DNA from: Silene conica
Lineage: Eukaryota > Streptophyta > Magnoliopsida > Caryophyllales > Caryophyllaceae
Assembly: GCA_029255685.2 (NCBI GenBank)
Contig: CM055313.2
Span: forward strand, 47,138,079 to 47,202,078
Length of the DNA: 64,000 bases
Direction: 5' to 3'
Shown here: positions 21,782-34,463 of the stretch, piece by piece
Position numbering within the stretch: the stretch's first letter is position 1
Layout of the letters: every line of letters begins with the position of its first letter
Notes under the pieces: model-generated
What the model was told of the DNA's origin: nothing
The model's database searches: none
The model's input: the letters and a program-made list of their open reading frames with translations, nothing else
Made by a program: the position numbers and the translations under genes

Positions 21782-24588
21782 TGTAACATCCCGCATATTC
21801 GTAAATTATATTTTTAAGGTTTTAATTATTATTACGGGATAAAATAATATTTTAATATTTAATGTTAATTCATTTTAAAATAATTCATAAGATTCGTCTT
21901 AAGAACCTTAAGTCCTTAAGACGAATATAACTTGGCAAGCTTAAGTCCGTATCATAAAACCCGTTCACTTACCGAACCCGTTTTCATTTAAACGAAAAGG
22001 ACAATAAAACCCTACAAGTCATTTGTGAATGTCGACACATTCATTTCACAAAATAAGGTTTACTGCTTCTTCATTGTTCTTCATTTCTCCTTAAACCTCC
22101 ATCTTCAAATCCATTTCTAATCATCATCCGATTTCCGAATCAAGGTAATTTATACATTTTCGGAATCGAATTTGCAAGTCATCTATCACTTCCAATTTCC
22201 ATTTCCTTCAACTTGAAAAATGGCCTGTTTTGGTAGAATTCGAGTTTTAGTCTCTTAAAACCGTTTCTCTTGTTCTAGGTGAAGGTTTAGAAGATCCCAA
22301 GGTGGTTGGTGTCGAGATTTAAGAGAAGCTAGAAACATAATCGCTTAAGAGGTGACGATAATGAGAAAGTCGACCTTTATTTGTGATATTAGCACTTTAC
22401 TTGTTTAAGATAGTTTAAGTTTATGATTTTTCATGTTGTGGTTGTTAATGGAACTTAGTATCATGCTAGGAACCCTTAATAAAAACCTTCATATGCTTTG
22501 TTTATGTTATACATGCCTTGTTGTTCAATTTCAGAAATTGTATGCTTAAGACGGATACAAAGAATAATCTTATTGAGGCTTAATTGTGGGATTTAATGGT
22601 TGTTCTTGATGTATTTGATGATTATATATGCTGGGTAGAAGCTTGTTGTTGCAATTCTTGAGGTTTAGTATCGATTTAGCGAAGTTTTAATATCACTGGA
22701 AATCGAGTTTTCGTGCTCAGGCGTTCTGAGACGGTCGACCGGCTGGGAATGCAGGTTGGATTTTGCGTAAATTGTAAATTGTAGGATTTGGGGTGCCCAG
22801 CCGGTAGGCCGGCTGCCTGCTGACCGGCTGGGAGCCTCTTTTGTGAAATTTGCGTAAAGTTTGTAAGTGGGATTTGGTTCCCCAGCCAGTAGGCCGGCTG
22901 CCTGCCGACCGGCTGGGAACCCCTTTTGCTTGTTTTCAAGTTTAAAGAAAGAGGAAGGCATGGATGGGTGTCCAGCCGGTAGGCCGGCTGCCTGCGAACC
23001 GGCTGGGGGCCCCTGATGCTTGTTTTTGTTTAAAATTCGTAGATAGTTCGAAACTTTTAAACGGTTGATCGGTTTTGATTGAAATTCGTTCCGTGTACCT
23101 TTCGTGTGTGTTTGAGGTCCCCGGAGGATGGCCGACACTATATTGGGCTCGGGAATAGAGAGAGGATAGAGACCCCCCAGTCGGGTAACGGAAAGGGAAA
23201 CCGGCTCTCCCTCAACTTAGTTCCCGGGATCAATTAAGTGTTGATTAGAGATATAAGAAAGTAGAACTATAGATTAGTTTCTATATTTGGATGATATTGT
23301 ATTGATGCGTATTAAGGTATGCCTTAAGCTGGCCTCTAAGCTTAATACGTGAGCTTGTTGTCATATATGGGATATGCAATAAGCTGGCCTCTGAGCCCTA
23401 TATGTGTATGGATGTCGTGTCTGGGATATGCCTTAAGCTGGCCTCTGAGCCCAGACATGTTTGATTGTGATCGCGTTGGAACATGCCTTAAGTTGGCCTC
23501 TGAGTCTGACGAGTAGAGCAGCTGCACAACGGGGCATTTAGGTCGTAACACCTCACCCGGAGTGCAGATGTTTGATGCTAGAACATGCCCTATGCTGGCC
23601 TTTGAGTCTAGTGTCTTGTGATGTAGTGAAGGGACATGCCTTAAGCTGGCCTCTGAGTCCTTTAATTTTGGGTGCTAGTCTATGCCTTAAGTTGGCCTGT
23701 GAGTCTAGTGTCTTGCTGATTGGCAGGTTTATGCCTTAAGTTGGCCTCTGAGTCCTTGCTTGCTGAATTATTGGTATTTCGGTTATGTCTTAAGTTGACC
23801 GCTGAACCTTAATACTTGCTGAATGATTGGTATTTAGGTTATGTCTTAAGTTGACCGATGAACCTTAATACTTGCTGAATGATTGGTATTTAGGTTTTGT
23901 CTTAAGTTGACCGCTGAACCTTATACTTGCTGAGTTTTGTCTACTTGCCTCGAGTTGGTACAGTGTCAGATATGCATGATGATTTTGATGTTTATAGTAA
24001 CTCGACTTATAGAATTGTTCATCCAAGGCATTGGATGACTCTTTAGTGAGTTTCGTATATGGTTTGGACTGAAAGACCCCCCGGCCGGGCAACCGGAAGG
24101 GAGACCAACTCTCCTTCCAAATAGTTTCCGAAGTTGGTTGAGAGCCTTGCATTAGTAATTACATGATGAGATGACATTCGGTTATTGAGATATTATATGT
24201 TTCACATGTTTATATATGTTGGAGTATTTTGTTTGCCTTGTTGTGTTACGTGTCGTTACAAAAGGTGGCTAGGAGAACTCTAGTCACTCCCCACTGATTG
24301 TGGCGTACATGTTTACATGTATGTAGGTACATGAAGGTTGGCAGGGGTTGCTGACAGCTAGCGAGCGATGATCCTTATCATCTTTTGACTTACACTTCAC
24401 GATAGCTAGACTCTAGTTTTGTTACATTTTATGTTTTGGTGCCTGTAGGGATGTTCCATCCCAGGCTGTTGTATATATTTCGTTTCAGTACTTAGACAGT
24501 ATACTTATCTATGTCAAAAAGTTTTAATTCCGCTGCATTTTTAGTACTTTGTGTGATTTATATTTCCGCTTTCGCGAAGGGTTTTACA
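21782..24588 (+). repeat. GypA1 3' LTR (2807 bp)
   Basis: It begins TGTAACATCCCGCATATTCG and ends GGGTTTTACA, followed by target duplicate CTAGC. It repeats the order seen in the 5' LTR: GC-rich inverted repeats (22797-22831, 22882-22917, 22972-23007), hairpin minisatellite (23308-23940) and the two GACCCCCC elements. Differences include loss of part of the first GC-rich block and of ~50 bp near the 3' end. Confidence 0.93.
23308..23940. repeat. Hairpin minisatellite in the GypA1 3' LTR
   Basis: The array is the same as 7445-8065. Its first unit is intact here: arms CGTATTAAG (23308-23316) and CTTAATACG (23341-23349) pair perfectly across a 24-nt loop. The third unit, GTGTCTGGG...CCCAGACAT, also pairs. 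Some later units are decayed. Confidence 0.85.
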
Positions 24589-24593
24589 CTAGC

Positions 24594-25619
24594 AGCCACC
24601 ACTAAACGTCGACAACCACCATGTAATATCTTTGCCCATAACCACCAACCCTCGATGAACAAAACTGCACAACCACCTAGTCCCCTCGTTATCCCCAGCA
24701 CGATATTCACCCTCATATGTACCTACGCAACATATCGCCACAACTCCCCCTGTTTTCATTAATCACAGGCCACCCTATCTAACTACAAATAAAACACCCG
24801 TCCTTGGCAACCACCGCGGCCGCCACTAAATCACGGTTCTATTATCGTAGTTCCTCGCTCCATGCTTCCTCTAGAACTGCTCTACAACCTCCAAAATAAC
24901 AACCTGCGATCTCTGTTTTCCCTATTATCCGCAAACCCACGTTCACCGCCATCACTGGTTGGTCGCTCTACCCCCTAGAAACCACATCCCGCCAACCCAC
25001 GTTGGTCACGAATCACACTGGTTAAGTATATATAAGTATCTGAGTTTATCAGGTTTAAAATCGTAAATGATAACAAACTTGATGAGCGATAAACGATAAA
25101 TAACGTACCTTATAAATGACGGATAAAATAAATGAAAATAAATTGAAGAAGACGAGCATAGGGGCACGAAAAAAATGAAAAGCAAGAAGGAGAAACACAG
25201 GAACCGCAGAAACGCATATGGAAGAAGGGGCGTTATCAGCGACGTAAGTTTGTGTATAACGTATGAGTTTATGAATGAGGTATGAATGAGGCGTGTATTA
25301 ATGTACAATACATGCACCATATGAATGAAGTGTATATGCATGAATGAATATTTAATGTTTGAACAAACAGTGGGAATGCAATAATGTATATGTAATGTGT
25401 GAAAGTACGTAATATTTTAAATAATACGTACGTACAACGAATTTATTTAATTTCTAATAATCGAATATAAAATAATTATGAAATACGAAATAATCGTAGA
25501 AATACGATTTATAAAATAATAATGGTTTACGTAAAACACTTTATAAACATTCTGTTTGAAATACGTTATAAAACATGGTTTGACTGCCGTTGAACGAGGC
25601 TAACATACGGGGTATTACA
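24594..25619 (-). repeat. GypF LTR remnant, right piece
   Basis: This is the continuation of 5181-5890 after GypA1. An AC-rich part passes into an AT-rich end finishing ACGGGGTATTACA, homologous to the GypB2 LTR end (28440-28611). The minus-strand orientation is set by the polypurine tract that follows. No gene is seen; the frames are AT- or CCA-rich noise. Confidence 0.82.
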
Positions 25620-25702
25620 GTCTCTCCTCCTTAAAACGAACTTCGTCCCGAAGTTCGGCATCCCTTAACGATAAGGAAACACATAAAAAGTATGAAACAA
25701 TC
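25620..25702 (-). other. GypF internal remnant with polypurine tract
   Basis: These 83 bp are matched by 28612-28694 of GypB2. They include the inverted repeat GAACTTCGTCCCGAAGTTC and, on the minus strand, the tract TTTTAAGGAGGAGAGAC at the LTR border. GypB2 interrupts it after CAATC; the rest lies beyond the window. Confidence 0.8.
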
Positions 25703-28611
25703 TGTAACACCCCCATTTATTTAAGAGCCTTTAGCAAGACATTCTCAAATAAATAGAGTTTTTACCATCTCGGAATGTCCGAGGTAGTGAATAACAAAGT
25801 AAAGCAACCAAAGTACTTTATATAAAACTGATAAAATTTAAAACTTGGTTATTACAGTTATTACATAACGGATAAGAAAATACAACTGATGACTTCTCTA
25901 AATGTGATATAATTCTAAGTCGGTTCAAAATATGCATCTCACATTCCTGCCCCAGCTCCTAGCTCATCTGTCTCTGACCTGTAGAATCTACTCCCCATTC
26001 CGGATCATCGTAGGTGTACACGAATACACTGTCACCCTCGCGGTTGAGTAGGGTAACACAATAATTATAATGCAACAGATAAATGATATACAAATGCCAT
26101 GATATGCTCGAGCTCAATCACAATCTCAATCTCAACCCGAAACACCAATCTTAAACCCGAAACACCAAGCCATACCGAACCTCCCGGCAGACTATAATCG
26201 GTCGTCACCGAACACCAGCTCAATAGCTGATAAGACACCAGGCCTGGTCTGCAGAACCACCCTGGGCTTTATGTCAAATCAATATCCATTCCGTAACTTT
26301 CTCAGTAACCAATGCATATGCCATGCTCATGAATGCAACAATACTCTTAATCAATCATGCTATTAAATAATGAAATGCTCATGCCAATAATAATAATCAA
26401 CACTCAATCCAAACAATATCATTCTCATATTACTCATGCTCAGCATCCATAGCACACAATCCAACAACCATTCATAACACATCATAGAGTATAGTGCCAG
26501 TGTATCCTACCTGGATAGCAATATAATCCATCACGCAGCTAACATCCAATAAGTAGCATTACTTCATGACATACTCGACACCTAATAAAATAATATACTC
26601 AATCACTAACTAGTACAATTACGCAATTAATATAATATATCTATTATTTAAATTAACCATTTAAATAATCTAATACGCATAACGAGCCCGTATCAATCAT
26701 TACTTACCAGCAATTTAATTAAGTAAACAATTATATAAATTATCACCAACAACTAAATAACGATACTTGTCACATACGTATTACAATTTATGGAGATACG
26801 AACTTTATTATTAAAATTACAAAATGTGAAAACTTAACCCACGAGTATACATATGTAAATTCAATTACTTACGACTCAAGTACCCATAAGAAAATAACAA
26901 TTACTTAATAATAACACTACTAATACCAACCATGATATTAATAAGAATCATAATACATATAATATTAATAACAATAATACCCAAACAAAGACAACAATGA
27001 ATCCTAATAATATAATAATAACATAATAATAATAATATCATGTTGAGAAACCACAACAATAACAACCCAATAGTAAAAATAATAACACTAATAATAAAAA
27101 TAGTGATATAATAATAATAACAATGTGAATGATTCCAAACAAATAATATTATTAAGGACAACAACAAAGAGGCAACAGCGACTCTTAAAACGTACGACAA
27201 AACAGCAGCCCCGACACACTCCGTGAGCACTCGCATACCCCTACGTCACGACACCACCGCCACCTCCTCAGCCACTAACGACAACCAACACTGGTCACCA
27301 CCACCAGCACGCACTACCAGCCGCAGCTCACACTACCTGGCCACCACTCTCAGCCCTCAGAACCACCACAAACTTCTGCCAAAAACTTGTACACGCGCGG
27401 CAAACATAGGTACTCTGTTTCTTCGCCGGTTACACCCCACCAACCACCATTAATCACCGTCTAAGCACCTACCCATAAACACCCTAAGCCGATCACCTGC
27501 TCCCCAACGGCCGCCGACATCCCTATGGCCTCCACTACGAGGAACAACCTCCTAACACTCACGCCCAAACACTCTACTTTGCCCCTACAACCGAGTGTTG
27601 CCTCACCACAAACCCGTCTCCAACCACCGGTACTACTACCCTAACCATTACCCAAGTCACCCTCATATGACGTACTAGCAACGACGACAAAGACCCCAAT
27701 AACAGTCCTCTCTAGCGATGTGCCCACCACGAAAAACACCCACCTACATCCCGAGACCTCTGTTTACCCCTGTTTTACAAAATTCCCGCTGCTTGCCATC
27801 ACGGTGGCCCTTACAGCCACCACATGCCACCAACTACACTAACTACAACAACCTAATAGACACTTTACTTCGTCTAACCAAAGACATGTATCAAAACGAG
27901 ACCATACAACAATTCGAAAAGACATTAAAACGAAAACAGAGTATTGTTACCGTGATGACGAGATGATGGTGAAGATGATGATGGTCTCTCTCCCGTTCTG
28001 CTCAATCTCACGGTGATGTAGGCTGTCGGTGTTGGGTTTTGACGATTGATGTTGGGAGGTAGGGTTATTTTGGTATGTGGTATGGTTGGTATGTCGACAC
28101 AAGGGATTTAGTGTTAGGGTAAAGTTGGACTAGCCCATTTATTTTATTACTAAGACCATCACGCATCTCGAGGCTATAACCCGCTCTCAACCCGTAACTT
28201 AAAATAAACGAGAACGTATATATTATTTTTGCTAATTAGATTATGTAATTAGTGCTAGTAAGTATAAAATAAATTAATTATAAGAGTATATAAAGAATTT
28301 AGAATTTAAATATAATTACGACTTAAATAAAAATATAATTTAAGTTTAGATGAGAATTAAATATAAAAATAGGAAATATATTTAATTAGAAATATATTAT
28401 TAAAATTAAAGAAATACAATGAATGTCATTTTATGAAATAAGAAATAATCGTCAAATATAAATGATTATGAAATACGAAATAATCGTAGAAATAAGATTT
28501 ATAAAATAATAACAGTTTACGTAAAAATACTTTATAAACATTTTATTTGAAATAGTTGTATAAAACATGGTTTGACTGCCATTGACCGAGGCTAAAATAC
28601 GGGGTATTACA
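25703..28611 (-). repeat. GypB2 3' LTR (2909 bp)
   Basis: Plus-strand limits are TGTAACACCCCC...GGGGTATTACA. It is close to 57214-58210 over the shared part. It contains a stem-loop near 26033, an ATA-rich stretch (26900-27140), and an AC-rich stretch (27230-27900) producing low-complexity frames that are not genes. Confidence 0.9.
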
Positions 28612-29445
28612 GTCTTCCCATTTTAAAATGAACTTCGTCCCGAAGTTCGCTATAACCCATAACGATAAGGAAACACATAACAAGCATGAAACAATCCCAA
28701 GTAGTACTTATACGAGTACCCAAAAAGCGAAATGTTTCATTCTATCCCCCTTAAGAAACTTTGTCCCCAAAGTTTAACATACAACAAGAGTACAAGACAC
28801 TTAAAGAACCGCAACATTGATCGAAGCATAACAAATTAAAACAGCAGACTCCAAACATGGTCAAATCTTAGCCAGTCAATCACAACTACCACTTAGCCAT
28901 ATCTTAAACATCAAGATTTTATAATTCTATCCTCCTTAAAACATGGTTACGTCCCCGTAACCCCCATTATAAAATTTCACATTCAAAGCTCAAGAAGATC
29001 ACCGAAACAACAGTCACGAATCATTTGATAAGGTAATTACAACTAGCATCAGACTTTTGAAGTAACAAAACATATTTGTCAATTTCATACTACGCAGTGA
29101 AGCAAAAATCAAGGTATCTAGTACCTATATACCCTTAAATTTTTAACACAACTTAACATATTTACATCAATGTAGACAATCAGCTGACTCATAGTTCATA
29201 ATTGTCAAATTAAAACATTCGTTCTCATGATCATATTATAAAAGCAAAATCATATTTTAGAAAAGGCATAAAGCAAAATTTAACCAATGTAATTAAGCAT
29301 GGAGCATTGACTTATTTCACGAGGTATACTCCAATCTTAGACTAGCAAGACAACCTAACATTTCTAGATATAAACGGGTTAAAATCACTTAGGTACACTT
29401 CTCATCCTCTCACATTACATTAGTTATCATAGAACTAGTAAACAT
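28612..29445 (-). other. GypB2 internal region, 3' part
   Basis: It is non-coding. On the minus strand it carries the three polypurine-like modules (28929-28958, 28744-28777, 28612-28649) in the same order as GypB1 and GypB3. CopC1 starts at 29446 after AACAT. Confidence 0.82.
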
Positions 29446-30440
29446 TGTGGGGAATAAAGCATTTATTCACCCTAAACTTGCAGGATTATAATGAAAAATA
29501 CAGTTGTGTTTATAGTCATAAGATTAAAAGGATAAGAAAAGAATTACAACCTTTGGTCCTAGTGCGAAAGGCCTAAGAACAGGAATTAACAGAAATTCCC
29601 TCCTATAACTTGCACCCAAGACTTAGAATGAGACGTGGCCGCGTGAGCTAGAAATCCTCTCCAATTGCCTTGCAATATTGGGAGAGCTATTGAGTTTTAG
29701 ATGTGAGATCTGAGGTTTTGGGAAAAGAATGTCTCAAAACCCTAATTTTACCTTGAGATAATTTAACAGTGCACCAAGAGTAGTCTACATAAGGAGAAGG
29801 ACTCTCCTTATGTAGCCCTAGGATTCGGCCGAAATAGGGTTTGGGTAGGAGTGGGCTTTCCACTCTTACCTTATCCTAATGCGTGATTCGACCCAATTAG
29901 CTTTAAGTTGTTCGCGGGTTTTATTTATAAATCGTAACATGTTATCAGATATTAATACAGTCGATATATTAATAATGGTCTGACAAAATACGATATTGTA
30001 TAATTACCCAAATTAATATAACTGTTTATATTAATACGCGAATACAATATTTAATTAAATATAACCGTTTATATTTAATTTACGAATTAATCATGTAATC
30101 CGTATTAGCTAAAATTATTTAATCTGTATTAAATAATAATCTCAACATCTTATTGACTAATTTAATAGTCAATACCTCTGACTAACCGTTTAGTCATATC
30201 CGGCAAAATGTGACTGTATTTTCATACCTTCACATCTCTCAAACGTGTCCTATAGGTGTGACGTATAGGGACCAGTTGATCACCGCCATCCGTATGACAA
30301 TAACGTCAAACTTATCTAGCAAGCCAACCGTTATTGATAAACGTGGATCAACTGGTAATAATACAGAAGTATGCCCTTGTGATCCTTAAAGAGATTTAAT
30401 AAGTCATTGTACTTAATTGTCAAGGACACCAGCCCCAACA
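29446..30440 (-). repeat. CopC1 3' LTR (995 bp)
   Basis: Minus strand: TGTTGGGGCTGGTGTCC...TTCCCCACA. It is preceded on that strand by the polypurine tract AAGTGGGAGAT. It has the same length as the 5' LTR, with few substitutions. Confidence 0.95.
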
Positions 30441-31302
30441 ATCTCCCACTTGTCCGTACAAGGGTATGTTCAATGACGTTATCACACTACATGTAGAGGA
30501 CACAATCTCCAACAAACTCCCACTTGTCCGTACAAGTGTAGGTGCGATAACCGAATCTCATATCCTTTTAAAATTTCTCCCACTCAATGTAAGACAATTT
30601 GCAAATCCGCATTCGCAAAGGTCGTATCTCACAAGAGATCTGTATCAAGAGTGGTTTCCCCGACTAGAGAGTAACTTAACTGATAAAACGAATCTGTATT
30701 CGAGCATGGCCATGCATTTCAGTTACTACTCCTCGAGTGGCCCTGAGAAATGATAAAATCCTGATAAGGGTTTGGATATTTCCCTCAACTCGAATCCTGC
30801 CGATATTGCCCAGCATGAAATAACCCAGAAAAAATCCTCTTGGCCCCTGTTACGGTGACCGTGGGAAAGAAACCAAAGTTACCCAAAATCTGCCTTAATC
30901 TCAAGAAACAGTTGAAAGTCAAAAGACTCGACTCTAAGGAACACTATGGAGGTCCTATCCACGACCTGGGACCCAATGTTATAAAACATTTAGGACTCCA
31001 TAACGTTGTCACGGGGTGTCCTACGAGATATCCGTATAACTCGCCTTTGTGATTGGTCAGTCATCCACGTGACTTATGGCTCGTTGAACCCACCATCAAC
31101 CAACGTCACAAAATGATTACCTGAGTTATCAGCTCAAGTGGGTAATCAAGGACCAAAACGATGTAATGTTAATCAGTTCACTTTGTGGTGTTCAAAATTG
31201 GCGTACAATTCCACATGAGAAACAAAACATTTTATATCATAACAATAAGGTTGAATAGAGTACACGAGAAAATGAATTATTACATGAATTCATAAAAGAG
31301 TA
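30441..31302 (-). other. CopC1 3' untranslated region and polypurine tract
   Basis: These 860 bp lie between the pol stop and the 3' LTR. The polypurine tract (AAGTGGGAGAT on the minus strand) directly abuts the LTR. Several blocks are shared with the CopE1 region 46300-46941, for example the 'GGGCCACTCGAGGAG' stretch (30728-30745 against 46741-46758). A protein-coding role is unlikely. Confidence 0.8.
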
Positions 31303-32168
31303 CTACAACTTAGGAACACATCCAATTCCCATGGAATGAATGTGCCCTTCATGCTTATCACGTGGTAATGCTTTTGTGAGAGGATCAGCTATGTTGTCAT
31401 CCGTAGCGATCTTTTCAATAAAAATCTCCTTTTGCTCCACGTAATCTCTGATTAGATGAGCTTTCCGTTGTACATGCCTAGCCTTGCTGCTAGACTTATG
31501 CTCCTTAGCTTGGAAGATGGTACCGCTATTGTCACAATAAACGGTGATTGGGTCATTCGAACTAGGCACTACCGAGAGTCCTTGTAAGAATTGACGCATC
31601 CATATTGCTTCCTTAGCTGCTTCTGAGGCGGCATAGTACTCGGACTCAGTCGTAGAATCTGCTGTAACACTCTGTTTAGAACTTTTCCAGCTGACAGCAG
31701 CACCATTAAGAGTAAAGACAAATCCAGACTGAGATTTCGAGTCATCTCGATCTGTTTGGAAGCTAGCATCTGCGTAACCCGTGGCGCAGAGCGTTGAGTC
31801 GCCTCCATAAGTCAATCCCCAATCTTTAGTCCTCCGTAGGTACTTAAGAATGTTTTTCACGGCCATCCAGTGTTGTTCACCTGGATGAGCTTGGAATCGA
31901 CTTGTCATACTCAATGCATATGCAACGTCAGGACGTGTGCATATCATGGCATACATGATCGATCCTATTGCCGAAGCATAAGGAATCCGACTCATGCGCT
32001 CTTTCTCTTCCACTGACTTAGCTTCTTGAGTCTTGCTCAAGTGAAGCCCAGGAGTCATAGGAAGGAACCCCTTCTTGGAGTTCGTCATGCTGAATCTCTC
32101 CAGAATCTTCTCTATATAAGATTCCTGACTGAGAGACAACATCCGTCGTGATCTATCCCTGTAGATAC
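31303..32168 (-). CDS. pol: CopC1 pol, C-terminal part: end of reverse transcriptase and RNase H (split gene)
   Basis: About 288 residues continue the copia polyprotein beyond the GypB3 insertion; the frame is open to the stop at 31303. It starts with the RT thumb-connection block ('SLSQESYIEKILERF', 'IPYASAIGSIMYAM...RPDVAYA'). Then comes RNase H: 'GYADASF' with the first catalytic Asp, 'SKQSVTADSTTESEYYAA' with the catalytic Glu, and 'VYCDNSG' with the second Asp, ending in the 'ADPLTKALP' copia tail. RNase H would remove the RNA strand of the hybrid during cDNA synthesis. Its first in-frame ATG lies in GypB3, so this half has no start of its own. Confidence 0.93.
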
Positions 32169-34463
32169 TGTAATACCCCATATTTTATTGTGTTTTAATT
32201 AATATTAATATTTATGTTAACATGTTGATAATTACTTGAACGTGTAAGTTCGATAATTAAGTTATCGAACAAGTGTTCTTATATTTTATTAGTAAAGTGC
32301 CTAGTACGGGTTTTATTTATCGATAACTTGGGTACGAGAATTGTTTTATATAATCGTTGTTTTATATAATTGTGGAGTCGATATTTATCGACTCTATACA
32401 TTCGATAAATAAAGTAGTGGATGGTATAGAGTTGAGACATGTCGACTAAGGGGTTTGATCTCGGGACCTTGTGAGCACTTGAGCCTCGTTTGGTGTGTCA
32501 ACACACAACAGCCACACACGTTATTTTTCCCTTACTCCATACTAAACCCTAATTCACACAAACACCTCACCCTCCTCCTCTATGCCGTCATTTTGAGGAT
32601 CAAAAAAACACCCACTTTCTGACCTAGCTTTGGCACACCCGATACCCTACGCCTACAGACGCCACCACACGGAGGAGAAGGGGAGTTTTTACAGTCACAA
32701 ATCACCTTACGTTCCTCCCTAATTCGGTTAAGAAGTCAGGTATGCGTAATCGAGTTTACTCTGTTTTTTTTTATACACTGCATATGGTTGTTTTGTCAGT
32801 GGGTTCGTGTGGTGGTTGTGGGTCGTTGGTCTGTGGTTTTGTGGTCTCGTCTTCCTGGTGGGCCGGGGTGTGTCACGGGGGTTGTCAGGGAGGGAGTAGT
32901 CGTCGCAGTGGGTGTCGACAGGGGTGTTTATCACCCCTGGTTACATCAATCTCGGGTAAGTTGCTACGGTAGGGAGTTTTGAGGGTGGTACCACCGCTGA
33001 CTCGGGGGAGGTCGACGCGGTGGTACCACAGTCGTCGTGTAGGGCGTGTGTCAGGGGTGAGATGTCGGTGGTTTGGGGGTTGTTGGTAGTCGTTGAGGGT
33101 GGTCCAAGGTAGGGTTTCTTGTAACGGTCAGAAGGTTCAGGCGGCTTTTCTGGGTTGGTGGTGGGTCTGTTCCTGCCTCGTCGGTGGGTTGGGCAGTGTC
33201 GACGGGGTAGCTGGTGGTTCTGGTGGTCGAGGTTGGTCGGTGACGGGGGTAGGGGCAGGTGCTACGTGGTGGTAGGTGGTTGTTTTGGGCGCTGTTATGG
33301 GCGTGATAAGGGTTGTTGTCGGGTTAGTCGTGTTTGTTGTCGGGTTAGTCGTGTCTTGTGACAATTCTTATTATTATTATTATTATTATTATTACTACTA
33401 AAATTATTTTATTGCTCATATTTTAGTGATGATATTATAATTACTACTATGTTAATCATAGACGTCTTTCGTTATTTTAATATTAATTCGTTATCGTATA
33501 GTTGAAGTTATGAGTCGGGAAATCGTTAAGTTAGGGAAGTTTCTATTTATGGAAACTTTCCATTTATAATGGGTTCTATCTCTGGAAACTTTCCATTTAT
33601 GGAAGGTTTCTATTTATAGTAAGTATAGGTTGATATGGGGGTTCGGGAAGGTTATTAATTCGTTACAAATACGTGTTTAGGTAGCAATTTCCGCGTGGAA
33701 CGCTTCTAGCAGGCTTTGGACTTATCTACAATTCTGCTATACGAGGTAGGGGATAATACTGGTTTATAATACTGTGTAATCTGTTCTCATTTGGCATTAA
33801 GCATGCTTGCTATATAATATCATGTGATAGTTGTATTGGGTTGTTACCTTTTAATCTGTGATATTTTATGATGTGAATATATATTGGGTCTTGTGATACG
33901 GTGTTGGATCGGTGCGGAGTATATATGGTGTTGGATCGGTGCGGAGTATATTTGGTGTTGGATCGGTGCGGAGTATATTTGGTGTTGGATCGGTGCGGAG
34001 TATATTTGGTGTTGGATCGGTGCGGAGTATATATGGTGTTGGATCGGTGCGGAGTATATTTGGCGTTGGATCGGTGCGGAGTTTACTATATTGTTGTTAT
34101 ATTATTTCTTTTCCCTACTCAACCTCGTGGTTGACCCTGTGTATTCGTGTGACACCTGTGATGATCCGTGATGGGGAGCAGATTGACAGGTGGCTGAGAC
34201 TAAGGGGGAGCTATGGGAGAAAGAGCTTGGATCCGGACCAGACTATAGTCTAGATCACCTTAGTCAGTTTAGCATGAGTTGTAATTTATTTGTTTTGTTA
34301 AGACTTTCGGATACAGATGTAAGAGTTATGTTCTGAGTTAAATTTTAATTTAAAGTACTGTTTATCTTCCTTTGTATCTACTGCCTCGGGAAACCGAGAT
34401 GGTAACACCTTTATTTATCTTAGGAGTCCTAGTACAGGCCCTTAAATAAATGGGGGTGTTACA
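32169..34463 (+). repeat. GypB3 5' LTR (2295 bp)
   Basis: TGTAATACCCCATATTTTATTG...GGGGGTGTTACA. It includes a G/T-rich stretch (32780-33360) giving spurious Gly/Val/Trp-rich frames, an ATT microsatellite (33367-33400), repeated TTTCTATTTATGGAAAC-like blocks (33538-33620), the 27-bp minisatellite and the TCAACC-TCGT-GGTTGA stem-loop (34117-34132). Confidence 0.95.
33900..34086 (+). repeat. 27-bp minisatellite in GypB3 5' LTR, seven units
   Basis: Seven copies of a 27-bp unit (core GTTGGATCGGTGCGGAGTAT) occur here; in one frame they read as a 9-residue repeat with WIGAEY. All three frames are open through it, which is a property of the period and not evidence of a gene. The copy in the 3' LTR (48561-48747) also has seven. 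Confidence 0.93.

Larger units (their letters stand above)
5891..24588 (+). mobile_element. GypA1: Ty3/gypsy element with 2.8-kb LTRs, nested insertions
   Basis: This is a complete element end to end: 5' LTR 5891-8742, primer site, degraded gag, non-coding internal region, 3' LTR 21782-24588. The target duplication CTAGC is perfect (5886-5890 and 24589-24593). No reverse transcriptase, RNase H or integrase is present in the parts that belong to it, so it lacked pol before or besides the nested insertions. It was inserted into the GypF LTR, and is disrupted by a solo LTR (9963-12228) and GypB1 (12722-20056). The LTRs differ by many substitutions and several indels, so it is older than its guests. 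Confidence 0.93.

Noticed and set aside
26901-27236. 111-residue hydrophobic frame suggesting a membrane protein
   Set aside because: It is an ATA/TAA-rich stretch of the GypB2 LTR; AT-rich DNA yields Ile/Leu/Tyr runs by composition.
32728-33364. Gly/Val/Trp-rich and Thr/Pro-rich frames on both strands (also 39069-39705)
   Set aside because: They lie in the G/T-rich segment of the GypB3 LTRs and occur in both LTR copies. There is no domain, start context or codon pattern to support them.
33884-34253. Frames of 77-113 residues with WIGAEY, LDRCGVY or SIYGVGSVR repeats (also 48545-48914)
   Set aside because: They are translations of the 27-bp minisatellite, open in all three frames because the unit length is a multiple of three.
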